Made by a program: the position numbers and the translations under genes. The notes below the pieces were generated by a model. The model did not search any database. It had not been told where the DNA came from and saw only the letters and a list, made by a program, of their open reading frames with translations. 7,203 nt of DNA from Candidatus Sulfopaludibacter sp. SbA3 (lineage in GTDB: Bacteria > Acidobacteriota > Terriglobia > Bryobacterales > Bryobacteraceae), in assembly GCA_945900935.1 (NCBI GenBank), contig CAMDKT010000309.1:1-7203 (forward strand), read 5' to 3'. Positions 4,992 through 7,203 of the stretch are shown here, in pieces; positions within the stretch are counted from its first letter, which is position 1, and each line of letters begins with the position of its first letter.

Positions 4992-7203
4992 ACACGCCGC
5001 CACCTGTTTGCACTTTCTTGTCTGCTCACGCCGCCACTTCGTGCTGAAGCCATTACTTATCGCAACAACCCGCCGTACTTTCCCTACTTGCCCCTGATTG
5101 AAGGCGGGCATGATGAGTTCCCGCCCGATCCTGTCATGCCGCGCCGGCCAGCCAGGCGTGACGGAAGGTTCGCCGACATAACCGGAACTGTGCTTGATTC
5201 CGAACAACTTTTCAAAGGCATTCCCTATTGGATGGCCCGGCTTGACGCTTCAACAGGAATCGATCTCTATGGCAACAACGGGATCGCCGTTGGAGATATC
5301 GACAACGATGGCCGAGATGAAATTTATGTCTGCCAGCCTGCCGGACTCCCCAACTTGCTCTACCGCTGGCAGGACGAGAAGCTCGTCGAAGTCTCCGCGG
5401 GCGTTGACATCGAAGATGACACCTCGGCCGCCCTCTTCCTGGATCTCCGCAATCTCGGTCGACAGGATTTAGTAGTCCTGCGCGGTTCAGGCCCGCTGCT
5501 CTTTCTCAACGACGGCAAGGGGCGGTTCACACCCTCACCAGACGCCTTCCGTTTTGCACAACCGCCGCAGGGTGGATTCACGGGCATGGCCGCAGCCGAT
5601 TACGACCGCGACGGCAAACTCGACCTCTACCTCTGCACCTACAGCTTTTTTCAAAGCGAAGCGCAGTTTCGCTATCCGGTTCCTTACTTCAACGCACAAA
5701 ACGGACCACCGAACTTTCTGTTCCGAAATCGTCTCAACCCCGACGGCACTGGTTATTTCGAGGACACAACCGTCTCATCAGGCATCAACGAGAACAACAA
5801 TCGATACAGCTTTGCGCCATCATGGTGCGATTACAATGGCAGCGGCTGGCCGAGCCTCTATGTCGCCAATGACTTCGGACGCAATAACCTTTACCGGAAC
5901 GAGAACGGCAGGTTTCGCGACGTAGCCGCCGCAAGCGGCGTCGAAGACATCGGCCCAGGCATGAGTGCCGCCTGGTTCGATCAAAACGGCGATGGCCATC
6001 CGGACCTTTACGTTGCCAACATGTGGACCGCAGCGGGCCAGCAGATCGTCCGCCACAAGAACTTCCCTTACCCACTCAGCGAAACTTGGCGCGGTCATAC
6101 CAAAGGCAACAGCTTTTACAGAAATCTGGGCGAAGGCAAGTTTCAGGCCGAAACACGCGGCATCGAGATGGGCCGCTGGGGTTGGTCCGCCGACGCTGCT
6201 GATTTCGACAATGATGGCCGTGCGGAGTTGTTTCTCACCTGCGGCATGATCACGGGCCCGAAGCAGCCAGATCTGGAGGGATTCTTCTGGCGTCAAGTTG
6301 TCGCCAAGACTCCGGCCACCGCCATGGCTTCCGGCCCTTACGAAAACGGTTGGAACGCCATCAACCAATTCATCCGCGAGGGTTACAGTTGGAATGGCAA
6401 TGAGCCAAACGTCTTCTACGTCCCGGACGGGGACGCTTACCGTGACGCTTCCGTTGAATCCGGACTGGCCTTCTCCGGGGATTCGCGCGCCTTCGCTATC
6501 ACCGACATAGATGGTGACGGTTGCCTCGATCTCCTGGTCAAGAGCCGTCTCGCACCTCAACTTCGCATCTTTCAGAATCGCGCGGGCCAGCCTCGCCAGC
6601 GGATTGCGTTCCGCCTCACCGGAGCAACGTCAAACCGCGACGCAATTGGAGCGCGCATCTCGGTGGACGGCCAGACCAAGTGGATTGCGGCGGGTTCGGG
6701 CTACCTGTCGCAGCACACCAAGACTTTGCACTTTGGACTGAATGCCAATACAACTGCGCACTCGATCACTATCACCTGGCCGAGCGGCCGCGAGCAGAAA
6801 TTCGAAAGCTTGGGCGCCAATGCGCTATACGAAATTCGCGAAGGGGGTCCGCCACAACGGCGGCCTTTCGCAGCTCCTGCTTCCATCCAGGCCCGCGAGG
6901 CTGCGGCTGACAACACACCACGCTTGCAAGATACCTGGTTCCTCGAGCCGGTTCCGCTTCCAGAGTCTGGCAAAGGCCCAGGCCTGTTCATCCTGCGCAC
7001 AGCCAGCCCCGATCTTCTTGCGGCCTACTCACTGTTTCGCCGCTACCTCTTCGAATACCGCGCCCCCTTGGAACTGCCACTGTCGCTCTTGCTCAATTCC
7101 GAGGGGCACGCGATCAAGATCTACGCCCGGCCTCCGTCCGATGCACAGGTGAGGGCGGATCTGGCAGCCCGGCGCCCCCCGGCACAAGCGCGCCGGGACT
7201 TCT
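4989..7203 (+). CDS. FG-GAP/VCBS repeat and ASPIC/UnbV domain protein (CRTAC1-type), 3' truncated by window edge
   Basis: Open from ATG 4989 to the right edge with no stop: 738 complete codons. The leader MTRRHLFALSCLL has a twin-arginine motif (R3 R4), and cleavage is possible near AEA (residues 19-21). A purine run AGAAGAAG lies about 11 bases upstream; GTG at 4965 is an alternative start that adds eight residues and has AAGGGG ahead of it. Six FG-GAP calcium-loop motifs (DxDxDGxxD type) start at residues 103, 204, 281, 331, 405 and 506; the third (DYNGSGWPS) is degenerate. The ASPIC/UnbV domain follows at about 545-615, with AIGAR (552-556) and WPSG (597-600). After a Pro/Ala-rich linker, residues about 674-735 resemble the second half of a thioredoxin-like domain but carry no Cys. 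Such proteins are extracellular or periplasmic beta-propellers of unclear function. The short gap to the TPR gene suggests one transcript. Confidence 0.92.
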   Translation, partial: MTRRHLFALSCLLTPPLRAEAITYRNNPPYFPYLPLIEGGHDEFPPDPVMPRRPARRDGRFADITGTVLDSEQLFKGIPYWMARLDASTGIDLYGNNGIAVGDIDNDGRDEIYVCQPAGLPNLLYRWQDEKLVEVSAGVDIEDDTSAALFLDLRNLGRQDLVVLRGSGPLLFLNDGKGRFTPSPDAFRFAQPPQGGFTGMAAADYDRDGKLDLYLCTYSFFQSEAQFRYPVPYFNAQNGPPNFLFRNRLNPDGTGYFEDTTVSSGINENNNRYSFAPSWCDYNGSGWPSLYVANDFGRNNLYRNENGRFRDVAAASGVEDIGPGMSAAWFDQNGDGHPDLYVANMWTAAGQQIVRHKNFPYPLSETWRGHTKGNSFYRNLGEGKFQAETRGIEMGRWGWSADAADFDNDGRAELFLTCGMITGPKQPDLEGFFWRQVVAKTPATAMASGPYENGWNAINQFIREGYSWNGNEPNVFYVPDGDAYRDASVESGLAFSGDSRAFAITDIDGDGCLDLLVKSRLAPQLRIFQNRAGQPRQRIAFRLTGATSNRDAIGARISVDGQTKWIAAGSGYLSQHTKTLHFGLNANTTAHSITITWPSGREQKFESLGANALYEIREGGPPQRRPFAAPASIQAREAAADNTPRLQDTWFLEPVPLPESGKGPGLFILRTASPDLLAAYSLFRRYLFEYRAPLELPLSLLLNSEGHAIKIYARPPSDAQVRADLAARRPPAQARRDF

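Noticed and set aside
5194..5925. Forward-strand open frames at 5194-5472 and 5554-5925
   Set aside because: They are out-of-frame Thr/Ser/Arg-rich shadows within the single frame that runs from 4989 to the window end.
5820..6560. Reverse-strand open frame (246 codons) opposite the FG-GAP gene
   Set aside because: Its Asp/Val/Ala-rich look comes from the complement of repeated GAC/GGC codons in the calcium loops; the + strand frame is unambiguous.
1..7203. CRISPR array, insertion sequence, tRNA/rRNA or toxin-antitoxin pair
   Set aside because: No spaced direct repeats, transposase motifs, flanking inverted repeats, tRNA cloverleaf or rRNA conserved blocks were seen; apart from edge truncations the genes are intact.

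Overview
The window looks like a chromosomal fragment from an acidobacterium, most plausibly a Bryobacterales/Solibacter-type lineage. The grounds are family content (an Oar-like TonB-dependent receptor and a large ASPIC/UnbV FG-GAP protein), a moderately high G+C content and G/C-ending codons. This is a judgement from protein style, not from a search; a related soil or sediment phylum is possible.

Layout, all genes on the + strand. (1) 1-1438: C-terminal 478 residues of a TonB-dependent outer-membrane receptor, cut by the left edge. (2) 1458-1480: a hairpin with a T7 tract, a possible intrinsic terminator, ending only four bases before the next start codon. (3) 1485-2642: an exported protein that resembles the alkaline phosphatase/sulfatase/DUF1501 fold but has an atypical metal site. 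(4) 2642-3829: a 395-residue protein of unknown function whose start codon overlaps the previous stop (TGATG). (5) 3830-4149: a mostly non-coding stretch with one doubtful 72-codon ORF, a GC-rich inverted repeat, and an A+T-rich patch with a tandem GATAATA repeat that could hold a promoter. (6) 4150-4959: a secreted TPR protein. (7) 4989 to the right edge: a large FG-GAP/ASPIC-UnbV (CRTAC1-type) protein with a Tat-like signal, six FG-GAP calcium-loop motifs and a C-terminal segment that looks like the remnant of a thioredoxin-like domain. It is open to the window end.

How the genes may work together: almost every product is predicted to be exported or in the outer membrane, so the region reads as an envelope or surface locus. 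The receptor would import a large ligand. The phosphatase-like protein and its coupled partner form one translational unit. The TPR and FG-GAP proteins form a second (29-nt gap) and probably act in periplasmic or surface protein-protein contacts. No substrate can be named from sequence. I see no rRNA, tRNA, CRISPR array, insertion sequence, attachment site or defence system. The least explained item is the coupled 1485-3829 pair, especially its second member.
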